Assembly (NCBI GenBank): GCA_026398815.1
Contig: JAPLSA010000008.1
Span: forward strand, 217,255-281,254
Direction of reading: 5' to 3'
Length of the DNA stretch: 64,000 nt
From: Gammaproteobacteria bacterium
GTDB lineage: Bacteria > Pseudomonadota > Gammaproteobacteria > Nevskiales > Nevskiaceae
In this document: piece after piece, positions 1 to 8,040 of the stretch
Position numbering within the stretch: position 1 is the first letter of the stretch
How the letters are laid out: each line of letters starts with the position of its first letter
Program-made: the position numbers and the translations under genes
Notes under the pieces: model-generated
The model's input: the letters and a program-made list of their open reading frames with translations, nothing else
Databases searched by the model: none
Told to the model about the DNA's origin: nothing

Positions 1-448
1 CTTCGAGGCGCTGGCGCAGCGCGTCCGGCATCGCCTCCAGCGCCGCATGCTGGTTGGCGAACAGCGTGTCGCCGCCGACTGGTGGAATGACGATGCCGTA
101 CAGGCAGGTGCCGGCCGGCGGACGCGGCTGGAAACTCCAGTCGCTGTGCCAGGTCTCGGCGAACAGCGACGAACACTCGTCGGCGCGCCGCTCGACTGCG
201 ATGACATGCCGGCGGCCCGGGATCGGCGCGATGAACGGGTCTTCGCCAAAGCCACCGAACGCGCGGGTGACGCGTTCGAGATCGTCGTCGGACAGCGGCT
301 GGCCCGGGAACGACAGCACCTGATGCTGCAGCCAGAGCGCGCGCAGCCGGGCCACTATTGCTGCCGGCAAAGGCTGCGACAGATCGACACCGGTCACGGT
401 CGCACCGCAGGCCTGGCCGGAAGGAATGACGTCGAAGGAGGCGGACAT
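1..448 (-). CDS. TauD/TfdA-family Fe(II)/2-oxoglutarate dioxygenase (partial, C-terminus beyond window)
   Basis: The minus-strand frame opens at the ATG at 448 and runs off the left edge, giving the first 149 residues. Residues 1-60 match the N-terminal pattern of the TauD/TfdA family (a 'GATVTGVDLSQPL' segment followed by a 'HQVLSFPGQPLSDDDL' segment). The metal-binding HxD pair is visible as H101 and D103 in 'WHSDWSF'. Family members are cytosolic non-heme iron oxygenases that hydroxylate small substrates such as taurine or other sulfonates while decarboxylating 2-oxoglutarate. The substrate cannot be told from this fragment, and the distal His and Arg that complete the active site lie outside the window. 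The gene is divergent from the M36 protease, with about 210 bp between them. Confidence 0.85.
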   Translation of the reverse strand, partial: MSASFDVIPSGQACGATVTGVDLSQPLPAAIVARLRALWLQHQVLSFPGQPLSDDDLERVTRAFGGFGEDPFIAPIPGRRHVIAVERRADECSSLFAETWHSDWSFQPRPPAGTCLYGIVIPPVGGDTLFANQHAALEAMPDALRQRLE

Positions 449-662
449 GCCGTGAGTCTGCCGCAGGACGCGGGCCGGCGCGCCGCCCCGCTAGGGCCAT
501 GCCGCTGGGCAATCTCTACCAGCGGCCGCGAGGCGGGTAGCAGCGGCGGCACTGTGAACAGTCGGTTACATTTTCCTGACAGGCCCTTCAGATTTGGCAT
601 GGCGATTGCCATCCTCTGTGCCAGGTCCGCGCCTTGACCTCATTCCGACTGGAGATTGCGTG

Positions 663-3356
663 ATGATGCGATTGATCGTGGCAGCTGCCGCCGCCTTTTC
701 GGCCATCGGCAGCGCCGCCGCTGCCGACAGCCTGTCGCCGCCCCCGGCGAACTTCGACGCCTCGTTCGCCAGCCCCAGCACGGCGCAGAGCACCAGCCTG
801 CGCAACAGCGCCGCCAGCATCGCCCGCATCGCGCCACGCCGCGCCGGCCTGGCGTCGACGGTCGACGCCGCGCTCGGCGCCGCCACCTTCCTGTGGGCGG
901 CCGACGGCAGCGCCATCGTGCCGGCAGCTGCGCTGACACCCGCCGCGCTGGCCGTGGCCCGGGCGCGCGAATACGCGGGCCGGCAGGCGTCGCTGCTGGG
1001 CGTCAGCCGCGCCGATCTCGATGCCGCGACGGCGCGCGTCGTCCACACCAGCCGCGACGGCGCCAGCATCGTCCGCCTGCAGCAGTCGGTCGACGGCATT
1101 GAGGTGTTCAATCGCCAGTTCAGCGTGCTGATCGGCAGCAGCGGCGAACACGTCGCCACCTCCGGCTACTTCGCCGGCACCAACAGCACGGGCGGACCGC
1201 TGCGGCTGGGCGCCGCCCAGGCGGTGGCCGCCGCGATCGCTGACGCCGGCGGCCAGGTGCTGGCCGCCGCGCTGCGACCATCGACCGGCAGCGGCCGCTA
1301 CACCGCGTTCCGGGTGGCGCCGGCCGGCGACCTCAGCCTGAGCCGCGAGCCACGCGCCCGCCGCGTCTACTTCCCGCTGGCTGATCGGCTGGTGGCCGGC
1401 TGGTACGTGGAAGTGGTCGGCGGCGGCAGCGATGGCACGACGCGCGCCTACGGCACGGTGATCTCGGCGGAAACCGGCGCCGTGCTGTTCCGCAAGAACC
1501 TGGTCGACCAGGCGGTGCACAGCTACCGCGTGTTTGCCGACGCCGACGGCATCCACCAGCCGTTCGACGCGCCCATCGGCAACGGCCTGGCGCCGTTCCC
1601 GGGCGCCACGCCTGCCACTATCCAGCCCAGGGTCAGCGCGGTGGCCAACCTGGTGACGCTCGACGCCGGGCCGATCTCCACCGGCGATCCCTGGCTGCCG
1701 GCCGGCGCGACCACCACCACCGGCAACAACACCGACGCCTATCTCGACAACGGCCTGCTGTTCGGCGCGCCGGCTTCCGCCACGCTGACCGATGGCTACC
1801 AGCCGCGCACCAACGATGTGCGCGCCACGCTGACCGGCCCGGCCACGTTCGATCATTCGATCACCGCCGACGCCGATCCGGCTGGCGCCACAGCGCGGCA
1901 GGCGGCAATCGTCAACCTGTTCTATCTGAACAACTGGCTGCACGACATTTTCTACGACCGCGGCCTCAACGAGGCTGCCGGCAACGCCCAGACCAGCAAC
2001 TACGGCCGTGGCGGCGACGGCGGCGATCCGGTGCTCGCCGAAGGCCAGGACGCCTCGGGCCGGAACAACGCGAACATGCTGACGCCGGCCGACGGCAGCA
2101 GCCCGCGCATGCAGATGTACCTGTTCGATGGCCCGATCAAGGGCGCGGTGCGGGTCACTGCCCCCGCTCAGGGGCCGGCGCTGGTGTTCAGCACCGCGAG
2201 CTTCGGCCCGCAGACCTTCGACGTGTCCGCGCCGATCGCGGTCGCCAACGAGCGCGGTGGAATTTCCAGCAGCGATGGCTGCGCCGGCGGCCAGCCGCTG
2301 CCGCTGACCGGCACCACCTTGCCAGCCGCGGCCGATCGCAAGCTGCGCGGCAAGATCGCGCTGATCGATCGCGGCAACTGCGCGTTCTCCACCAAGGCGC
2401 AGTTCGCGTCCGCCAGCGGCGCGGTCGGCCTGATCGTGATCAACAACGATCCGCTCGCCGATCCGATCCCGATGGGCAATGCCGATGTGCCGCAGCTGCC
2501 GGTGAACCTGCCGCTGCCGGCCACTACCGACGGGCTGTACCGCATTCCGGCGGTGATGATCCGGCAGGACGCGGGCCAGTCGCTGAAGGCGCAGCTGGCG
2601 CGCGGCCAGGCGCTGCGCATGCGGCTCAACCGCCTGCCGTCGACCGACTTCGATGGCACGCTCGACAACCAGATCATCGTCCACGAGTTCTTCCACTACG
2701 TGTCGAACCGCCTGGTCGGCGATGCCAGCGGCCTGTCGAATTCGCAGGGTCGCGGCATGGGCGAAGGCTGGAGCGATTTCGCGGCGCTGATGCTGACCGC
2801 GCGCCCGGACGATCTGGCAGTGCCCGGCAATGCCGGCTACGGCGGCACCTATCCGCTGGCCTACTACGCCACCGCCAGCTTCAACGCGGCTTACCAGTAC
2901 TTCGGCATCCGCCGCCAGCCGTTCTCGCGCAACTTCGCGTTCAACTCGCTGACCTTCCGGCACATCCAGAACGGCACGCCGCTGCCGGTCGGCACGCCGA
3001 CCGCATTCGGGCAGGACGGCGCCGACAATGCAGAGGTCCACAACACCGGCGAGATCTGGGCCAACATGCTCTGGGAAGGCTATTCGACGATGCTGGCCAG
3101 CGGCCGCTACGGCTTCAGCGAAAGCCGCGAACGGATGATGGATTACGTGATCGGCGGCCTGAAGCTGACGCCGAACGCGCCGACCCTGCTGGAAGCGCGC
3201 GACGCCGTGCTGGCGGTGGCGATGGCCCGTTCGCAGGCCGACTACCTGGATCTGCTGCGCGGCTTCGCCCGTCGCGGTGCCGGCGTCGGCGCGACCGGAC
3301 CGGCGCGCAACTCCACCGACCACGTCGGCGTCGTCGAAAGCTACGCCGCGCCGTAA
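663..3356 (+). CDS. Secreted M36 (fungalysin-type) zinc metallopeptidase with PA-domain insert
   Basis: An 897-residue preproenzyme. I chose the ATG at 663 because it follows a GGAG at 651 and begins a good signal peptide (MMRLIVAAAAAFSAIGSAAAA); the frame is open further upstream but that part is not signal-like. Residues of about 110-180 resemble the FTP inhibitory propeptide. The catalytic domain has HEFFH at 674-678 and the third zinc ligand E701 in 'GEGWSDF', diagnostic for M36. A protease-associated (PA) segment (about residues 500-620, with 'KIALIDRGNCAF' and 'AVGLIVINND') is inserted before the zinc motif, as in several bacterial M36 enzymes. The predicted role is extracellular or periplasmic protein degradation. 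A strong terminator follows. The substrate is unknown. Confidence 0.9.
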   Translation: MMRLIVAAAAAFSAIGSAAAADSLSPPPANFDASFASPSTAQSTSLRNSAASIARIAPRRAGLASTVDAALGAATFLWAADGSAIVPAAALTPAALAVARAREYAGRQASLLGVSRADLDAATARVVHTSRDGASIVRLQQSVDGIEVFNRQFSVLIGSSGEHVATSGYFAGTNSTGGPLRLGAAQAVAAAIADAGGQVLAAALRPSTGSGRYTAFRVAPAGDLSLSREPRARRVYFPLADRLVAGWYVEVVGGGSDGTTRAYGTVISAETGAVLFRKNLVDQAVHSYRVFADADGIHQPFDAPIGNGLAPFPGATPATIQPRVSAVANLVTLDAGPISTGDPWLPAGATTTTGNNTDAYLDNGLLFGAPASATLTDGYQPRTNDVRATLTGPATFDHSITADADPAGATARQAAIVNLFYLNNWLHDIFYDRGLNEAAGNAQTSNYGRGGDGGDPVLAEGQDASGRNNANMLTPADGSSPRMQMYLFDGPIKGAVRVTAPAQGPALVFSTASFGPQTFDVSAPIAVANERGGISSSDGCAGGQPLPLTGTTLPAAADRKLRGKIALIDRGNCAFSTKAQFASASGAVGLIVINNDPLADPIPMGNADVPQLPVNLPLPATTDGLYRIPAVMIRQDAGQSLKAQLARGQALRMRLNRLPSTDFDGTLDNQIIVHEFFHYVSNRLVGDASGLSNSQGRGMGEGWSDFAALMLTARPDDLAVPGNAGYGGTYPLAYYATASFNAAYQYFGIRRQPFSRNFAFNSLTFRHIQNGTPLPVGTPTAFGQDGADNAEVHNTGEIWANMLWEGYSTMLASGRYGFSESRERMMDYVIGGLKLTPNAPTLLEARDAVLAVAMARSQADYLDLLRGFARRGAGVGATGPARNSTDHVGVVESYAAP

Positions 3357-3373
3357 ACGGCCGGCGGCACCCT

Positions 3374-3414
3374 GCCTCGCCACCGCCGTGCTTTCCGGCG
3401 GCGGCGAGGCTTTT
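3374..3414 (+). terminator. Rho-independent terminator of the M36 peptidase gene
   Basis: The arms 3374-3388 and 3396-3410 form an 8-bp GC-rich outer stem and a 6-bp inner stem separated by a single A/C mismatch, with a 7-nt loop, followed directly by TTTT. It lies 18 bp after the peptidase stop codon. Confidence 0.8.
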
Positions 3415-3501
3415 CATTTCACCATGACTCCAGCATCGATCTTTGCTGGACCACTCGGAAGCTGAAGCGTCTTCGTAAGTTCGATCCAGTCCGATATAGG
3501 G

Positions 3502-3690
3502 TTCCGCCAGAACGCCTACATCGAACGCTTCAACCGGATCTTCCTGACCGAGGTCCTTGACCGCTACGTCTTCGACAGTCTCAGCGAAGTCCGGCGCATG
3601 GCCGAAGACTGGCGAACCGCTACAACCACGACCGACCACATCGGGGTCACTCGGTGCGCTTCCGCCTATCCGATACGCACTGGCACCCTC
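3502..3690 (+). pseudogene. Remnant of an IS3-family transposase (integrase core C-terminus)
   Basis: Translating from 3508 gives 'QNAYIERFNRIFLTEVLD' and then 'YVFDSLSEVRRMAEDW', the C-terminal end of the rve integrase core of IS3-family (IS407/IS51-like) transposases, including the catalytic Glu context 'NAYIERFNR'. After the Trp the frame breaks. The expected 'NRYNHDRPHRGHSV' continues in another frame from 3615, so at least one indel has occurred. No upstream transposase domain, orfA or terminal inverted repeat is present, so this is a dead fragment. It marks the 3.4-4.1 kb stretch as a site of past insertion. Confidence 0.75.
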
Positions 3691-3790
3691 CACTGCTGAT
3701 TGACTCGAAAAACAAGGACGCTCCAGCGCCACCACACCTGCGGCTGGATCTGGCAACCGGCGATCACACGATGCCCGTCGCCGGCCAACC

Positions 3791-3805
3791 CGGGGCAATG
3801 CCCCG
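3791..3805. repeat. Short GC hairpin flanking the palindromic element
   Basis: The sequence CGGGGC-AAT-GCCCCG forms a perfect 6-bp stem with a 3-nt loop. It lies one base before the larger nested palindrome. It may be part of the same element or a remnant terminator. Confidence 0.5.
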
Positions 3806-3806
3806 G

Positions 3807-4029
3807 CCGAATTGGTGGTGTCTCAGTTTGAAAAATTCTAATCAAAAAGCCCGGAGCACAAAGGCACGAAGGTGAGAGGCAAGGACACAGAGAATGCTTT
3901 TCTTCGTGTCCTTGCGGTGGCTGTCCTTTGTGCCTTTGTGCCCCGGAGCTTTTGATGGTCGCTCGGGGCATGGGGTCAGACCGGCTGAGCGTTCAGAATT
4001 TCAAACTGAGGCACTACCGCCGAATTCGG
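3807..4029. mobile_element. Nested palindromic, MITE-like element (no coding capacity)
   Basis: Outer arms 3807-3839 and 3995-4029 are imperfect inverted repeats: both read, in opposite orientation, CCGAATT..GGTGGT..CTCAGTTTGAAA..ATTCT. Inside them a second inverted pair, 3841-3893 and 3901-3957, shares ATCAAAA..GC, GGAGCACAAAGGCAC and CAAGGACAC. The whole can fold into one long interrupted hairpin. About 37 bp in the right half (3958-3994) is unpaired and contains GGGGTCAGACC. No reading frame of note and no clear target-site duplication is visible. The compositional contrast with flanking genes and the neighbouring transposase relic suggest a non-autonomous mobile repeat. The 3415-4085 stretch holds no intact gene apart from this and the relic. 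Confidence 0.6.
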
Positions 4030-4085
4030 TCGCTGCACCAGTGATCAGGACTGTCCTGCTGATGTCGTTCTCCTGATCGCCATCT

Positions 4086-4808
4086 TCACGCCACGATCTC
4101 GCCATTTCGGATTGCGACCCGGATGGCCTGCGCCGTCGTTGCGACGCCCAGGCGCTTGCGTATGCGGCGCAGGTGGTTTTCCACCGTTCGCTCGGACAGA
4201 CCCAAGGTCACGGCGATTTCGACCTGCCGCCGGCCCGCAGCGGTCCAGGCCAGCACCTCGCGCTCGCGGTCCGACAGCGCTCCGATCTCGTCATCCGGGG
4301 GCAACGCCAGCAGCCTGCGCGCTGCGAGAAGCGCCGCCTCGGCCATTAGCCGGAAAGCCAGCCGTGCCTGTGCGGATGCGTCGATCCGCTCCCCGCCCAG
4401 GCTCATGGCGCCTTCCAAGCCCAACGGGCCGAACACCGGCACCTGCAGGCCGTGAATGCCCGGGCCCTGCGGGGTGCGAACGACCCGGTAGAGCTCGCCG
4501 TCCTTGCTCATTGTCTTGGTCCAGAAGAACGGCTCGTGGGCTTCCAGGACGTGCCGCGTCACCGGACAACGCCGCACGTAGGTCACGGCGTCGACCGCCT
4601 CGCCGGTGCCGAACCAATCACCCTCGACCCAATAGATGCGCTCGACCGCATCGTCCCGCGCGGCGGATGCCGAGAACAGTACAAAGCGGTCATATCCGAG
4701 CGGAGCACTGAACGCCCGAATCTCGTTTTCGATCGCGGAAAGTGTCCGGGCTCCCTCAATGACACGGGCGCTCCGGAATACCGCTTCAAACGCGACCGCA
4801 GTCGCCAT
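4086..4808 (-). CDS. LuxR-family transcriptional regulator (quorum-sensing-type solo)
   Basis: A 240-residue cytosolic DNA-binding regulator. Residues of about 20-165 form an autoinducer-binding-type domain, and residues of about 177-234 a GerE/LuxR helix-turn-helix ('LSDREREVLAWTAAGRRQVEIA', broken by family-typical 'LGLSERTVENHL'). In the ligand domain the invariant Asp-Pro of acyl-homoserine-lactone receptors appears as C81-P82, with the conserved Trp W96 at the usual 15-residue spacing. The ligand-contacting Asp is therefore replaced. No luxI-type synthase is in the window, so this is a solo. Its ATG overlaps the TGA of hchA (TGATG), so the two are co-transcribed and probably translationally coupled. 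Regulation of hchA itself is a reasonable guess. Confidence 0.85.
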   Translation of the reverse strand: MATAVAFEAVFRSARVIEGARTLSAIENEIRAFSAPLGYDRFVLFSASAARDDAVERIYWVEGDWFGTGEAVDAVTYVRRCPVTRHVLEAHEPFFWTKTMSKDGELYRVVRTPQGPGIHGLQVPVFGPLGLEGAMSLGGERIDASAQARLAFRLMAEAALLAARRLLALPPDDEIGALSDREREVLAWTAAGRRQVEIAVTLGLSERTVENHLRRIRKRLGVATTAQAIRVAIRNGEIVA

Positions 4809-5659
4809 CAGCCGGTAGCTTCATCGAGCAAGGTCTGCGCCGCGAGCTTGCCGAGGGCATTGCCGGCCAGCGGACTGTCACCTGTGATCAGCTTGCGATC
4901 CCGGTGCACTGCGCCCGAAATATTGTCCTGGTTGATGATTTCGAAGCCGAGGGCCTTGAGCTTTTCGCCGAATTTCCAGGTCAGGTGCCCCGGCATGTAG
5001 CCGATGTCGGGGGTCTTGGCGTCAAGCGCATCGGGGAACGCACAAATCTTGTAGCCACGGTAAATGTCGCTGTCACCGACCGCGAGGAAAGCCGCAGGGC
5101 CGTGGCACAGCGAAATGACGAACCGGTCGTTCGCCGCCGCCCACTCCAGAACCGCACCGACATCCTTGCTCGCTGGAAGGCCCATCAGCGCGCCATGGCC
5201 TCCAGGGATGAAGATCGCGGCATAGTCGTCCAGACCCTGCGCAACGACCGCCGACAGGGTCAGCGGCTCCTTGAACTGCGGGTGGTACTTGGCGAAGAGG
5301 CCCTGTACTTCCTTGTCTTCCGAAGGCATGGCCCAGTATTCGAACTTGACGGGATTTCCTGAGATCGTCGCCACGTCGAAGGCAAAGCCCGCCTTGTCGA
5401 GGTGGTACATCGGCAGCAGCGTCTCCACCGGGTGGTTGCCGGTCGAGAAGAACGTGCCGTTGTCGGTCAGAAGGTAGCGCTCGTCAGCGCCAATCATCAG
5501 GATCTTCTTTCCGCCTTTGTAGGGTCTCGGGTAATCGGCGCCGCCCAGATCGGACTTTGGCGACGTGAATTGGCTCAATGAGTAGCTTGAGGGAAAGAAC
5601 GCATCCTTTTCCGCTGGATCGGGTTGCGGCTTCTTGTCGGCAACACTCTGATCACTCAT
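4808..5659 (-). CDS. hchA: Protein/nucleic-acid deglycase Hsp31 (glyoxalase III), DJ-1/PfpI superfamily
   Basis: This 283-residue protein has the same length as E. coli HchA and near-identical segments ('[19 protein letters not shown]', 'NHPVETLLP', '[10 protein letters not shown]'). The catalytic triad region is intact: E79, the nucleophile C185 in 'SLCHGPAA' followed by H186. Hsp31 is a cytosolic holding chaperone that also converts methylglyoxal to lactate without glutathione and repairs early glycation products. The start is an ATG preceded by AGAGG with 7-nt spacing. It is the first gene of a two-gene unit with the LuxR regulator. About 730 bp without a recognisable gene lies upstream and should contain its promoter. 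Confidence 0.95.
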   Translation of the reverse strand: MSDQSVADKKPQPDPAEKDAFFPSSYSLSQFTSPKSDLGGADYPRPYKGGKKILMIGADERYLLTDNGTFFSTGNHPVETLLPMYHLDKAGFAFDVATISGNPVKFEYWAMPSEDKEVQGLFAKYHPQFKEPLTLSAVVAQGLDDYAAIFIPGGHGALMGLPASKDVGAVLEWAAANDRFVISLCHGPAAFLAVGDSDIYRGYKICAFPDALDAKTPDIGYMPGHLTWKFGEKLKALGFEIINQDNISGAVHRDRKLITGDSPLAGNALGKLAAQTLLDEATG

Positions 5660-6391
5660 AAAAAACCTCTTGCGTCATTCGTCGAAGTACTCAGGATGCC
5701 GCGACAAAAATGGCGGGGCAATGAGGGATTTCCGTCGACGTCGCCCCGAAGGTTGGGAGGCGAGCGACGCTAAATCGATGTTCCTCAGCCTGATCCGGGC
5801 AAGGTATTTCACGGCGGCAGGAAAATCACCGCCAGCAATCGGTTCTCGCCCACGCCGTGGCGCCTCGCCAACCCCCAATCGATTGCTTGCCGTCGGCGGA
5901 GATGCCCTTCGCTTTCAGCCGCGCCACCAGCATCTGTTCGATGGTGTCTTTCGGTCGCGAGCCGGTGATCCGGTCCCAGGAAAAGAGGGAGGCAGCCAGC
6001 ACACACGCGAACGGGACGACGCTGATCTGGCCCTGGCGGACTCGAGATGGTTCTTCAGCGGGCTCGTGTCGATAAGAGCCGGTCGAGAGCTGCGCAGGAT
6101 GTCACCGTAGCAACACGCTGCCGAGTGAAGGCTCGCAATTTTTCGAACGGATGGCATCTTGGCGGCGTGTAGCGCAAGGAATCGCCGTGATGTTCGACAA
6201 AGTATGCGCAGCGACGCCCATTGAGTCGCACCAAGACGCGCTCTCACAAGTTGACGGCAGGTTCCTGGGCTCCGATGCGAAAAGCTGCCTGTGCTTGCGT
6301 TGATCAGGCGACGCTATCGGTGTGATTCCGGTTTCGGGCAGCGGATAGTCAGCACGAAAGCTGACAACGGCCATTTTTCAGGACGACGCCT
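5660..6391. other. 732-bp region with no recognisable gene
   Basis: Open frames exist on both strands but none has a convincing start, ribosome-binding site or recognisable domain. Some minus-strand segments around 5880-6050 read like protein (for example 'DTIEQMLVARLKAKGIS') but in short, shifted frames, which suggests a decayed gene. The region is less GC-rich than its neighbours. The hchA promoter must lie near the left end. Confidence 0.5.
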
Positions 6392-7354
6392 TCAGCCGCC
6401 CTTGAAGCTGCGCCGCCACTGCGAGGGCGACACGCCGAAGCTGCGCTGGAAGTGCGCGCGCAGCGATGAGGTCGAGCCGAGCCCGGCCAGCTGGGCGATC
6501 CGCTCGATCGGCTGGCCGGTGGTTTCCAGCAGCCGCTGGCTGAACGCCAGCCGCTCGGCCAGCAGCCAGTCGCCGACCGTGGCGCCGGTCTGCAAGCGGA
6601 ACTGGCGGGTGAAGGTGCGCCGGCTCATCAGCGCGCGGGCGGCTAGCGCATCAAGGCTATGCGGCTGGTGAAGATTCGCGCGCAGCCAGTCGATGACCTC
6701 GGCAAGCCGTGAATCGCGCGCCGAACCGGGCAGCGGCTGGTCGATGAACTGCGCCTGCCCGCCTTGCCGGTGCGGTGGCACGACCAGGCGCCGGGCGACG
6801 CCATTGGCGGCTTCCACGCCGTAGGCCATGCGCAGCAGGTGCAGGCAGCAGTCGATGCCGGCGGCGGTACCGGCCGAGGTGACGATCGCGCCCTCGTCGA
6901 CGTAGAGCACCTGCGGGTCGAGCCGGACGGCCGGATAGCGGGCCGCGAAATCCTGCGCATAGCCCCAGTGGGTGGTCGCCCGGCGGCCGTCGAGCAGGCC
7001 GGCCTCGGCCAGCACATAGGCGCCGAGGCACAGGCCGACGATCCGGGCGCCGCGCCCGGCGGCGGCGCGCAGCGCGTCGAGCAGCACCGCTGGCGGCGGC
7101 TCGGCCGGGTCGTGCCAGCTCGGCACGATGATGGTCGCCGCCTCGCGTAGGGCTTCCAGGCCGTGGCCGATCTCGATCGGAAAGCCGGCCGTGGTCATCA
7201 GCCGGCCCGGCGTCACGGCGCAGACGCGCAGATCGAACGACGGCAGGCCGGGATGCGGATCGCCGAACACCACGCAGGGCACCGCGAGGTGGAACGGGCT
7301 GATCTGGTCGAAGACGACGACCGCGATGACCGGCCGGGCAGCTGCTTCAGGCAT
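6392..7354 (-). CDS. GlxA-family transcriptional regulator (DJ-1/PfpI domain plus AraC HTH)
   Basis: A 320-residue two-domain protein. Residues of about 8-195 form a DJ-1/PfpI-like amidotransferase fold, with Cys109 in 'GLCLGAYVLAEAG' at the nucleophile-elbow position. Residues of about 215-318 carry two AraC-type helix-turn-helix motifs ('ALMSRRTFTRQF' and 'LAGLGSTSSLRAHFQR'). Family members (GlxA, FtrA, ArgR, CdhR) sense small nitrogen-containing metabolites and activate neighbouring catabolic genes. It is divergent from the HD-domain gene, with 131 bp between them, so it may control that gene. No catabolic operon that would reveal the ligand is adjacent. Confidence 0.9.
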   Translation of the reverse strand: MPEAAARPVIAVVVFDQISPFHLAVPCVVFGDPHPGLPSFDLRVCAVTPGRLMTTAGFPIEIGHGLEALREAATIIVPSWHDPAEPPPAVLLDALRAAAGRGARIVGLCLGAYVLAEAGLLDGRRATTHWGYAQDFAARYPAVRLDPQVLYVDEGAIVTSAGTAAGIDCCLHLLRMAYGVEAANGVARRLVVPPHRQGGQAQFIDQPLPGSARDSRLAEVIDWLRANLHQPHSLDALAARALMSRRTFTRQFRLQTGATVGDWLLAERLAFSQRLLETTGQPIERIAQLAGLGSTSSLRAHFQRSFGVSPSQWRRSFKGG

Positions 7355-7485
7355 GGCGTGAACGGCATTGAAGGAACCCGCCGCAGTTGGCCCGATTCCG
7401 GCGCTGTTTGTCCATCAGGCCACTTCGACCGCCGCCGGTTTAGGGCGACCATGCGGCCACCATTCCTGACCCGGACCCGACACCC

Positions 7486-8019
7486 ATGGCACCGCTGGCC
7501 CTGCTCGACACCCTGCTGGAATCCTGGAAGGCGCAGATCGGCCCGGCTTTCCCCGGTTACCGCAACCATTGCCAGCGGATGGCGGCCTTCACGCTGGCGC
7601 TGCTGCCGCAGGCCGGCGACGACGACCGCCGGAAGATCGCCATCGCCGCCTGCTTCCACGATCTCGGCATCTGGTCGGACGGCACCATCGACTACCTGCC
7701 GCCGTCATCGCGCCGCGCGCGTGACTACCTCGCCGCCGAGGGGCTCGACGCCTGGGCCACGGAAATCGAGCTGATGATCGACGAGCACCACAAGCTGCGC
7801 GCCTTCAAGGACCCGGCGTATCCGCTGGTCGAAGCGTTCCGCAAGGCCGATCTGGTCGACGTGTCGCTGGGGCTGGTCAAGTTCGGCATCGCCGGCGATA
7901 CGGTCCGGGCGCTGAAGGCCGCCTACCCCAACGACGGCTTCCACAAGACGCTGATGGGCCTCGCCGGCAGCTGGTTCAAGCGCCATCCGCTGAGCCTGCC
8001 GCCGTTCATCAAGTGGTGA
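7486..8019 (+). CDS. HD-domain phosphohydrolase
   Basis: A 177-residue cytosolic protein with the metal-binding HD signature: H28 ('NHCQRM'), H58-D59 in 'ACFHDLGIW', a 'DEHH' motif at 99-102 and D122 in 'RKADLVD'. HD proteins of this size hydrolyse phosphate esters, often of nucleotides. Nothing in the sequence fixes the substrate. The ATG at 7486 is the first in the frame. It stands alone, divergent from the GlxA-type regulator and convergent with the enoyl-CoA hydratase gene (21 bp apart). Confidence 0.8.
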   Translation: MAPLALLDTLLESWKAQIGPAFPGYRNHCQRMAAFTLALLPQAGDDDRRKIAIAACFHDLGIWSDGTIDYLPPSSRRARDYLAAEGLDAWATEIELMIDEHHKLRAFKDPAYPLVEAFRKADLVDVSLGLVKFGIAGDTVRALKAAYPNDGFHKTLMGLAGSWFKRHPLSLPPFIKW

Positions 8020-8040
8020 GGCGGCAGGCCCACCGGCGCA

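Noticed and set aside
588..3383. A 931-codon open frame antisense to the M36 peptidase
   Set aside because: It is a GC-rich shadow with Arg/Ala/Gly-rich, domain-free translation. The plus-strand frame has catalytic motifs and a signal peptide.
5670..6110. 146-codon plus-strand frame upstream of hchA
   Set aside because: It has Arg-rich low-information composition, no ribosome-binding site and no recognisable motif.
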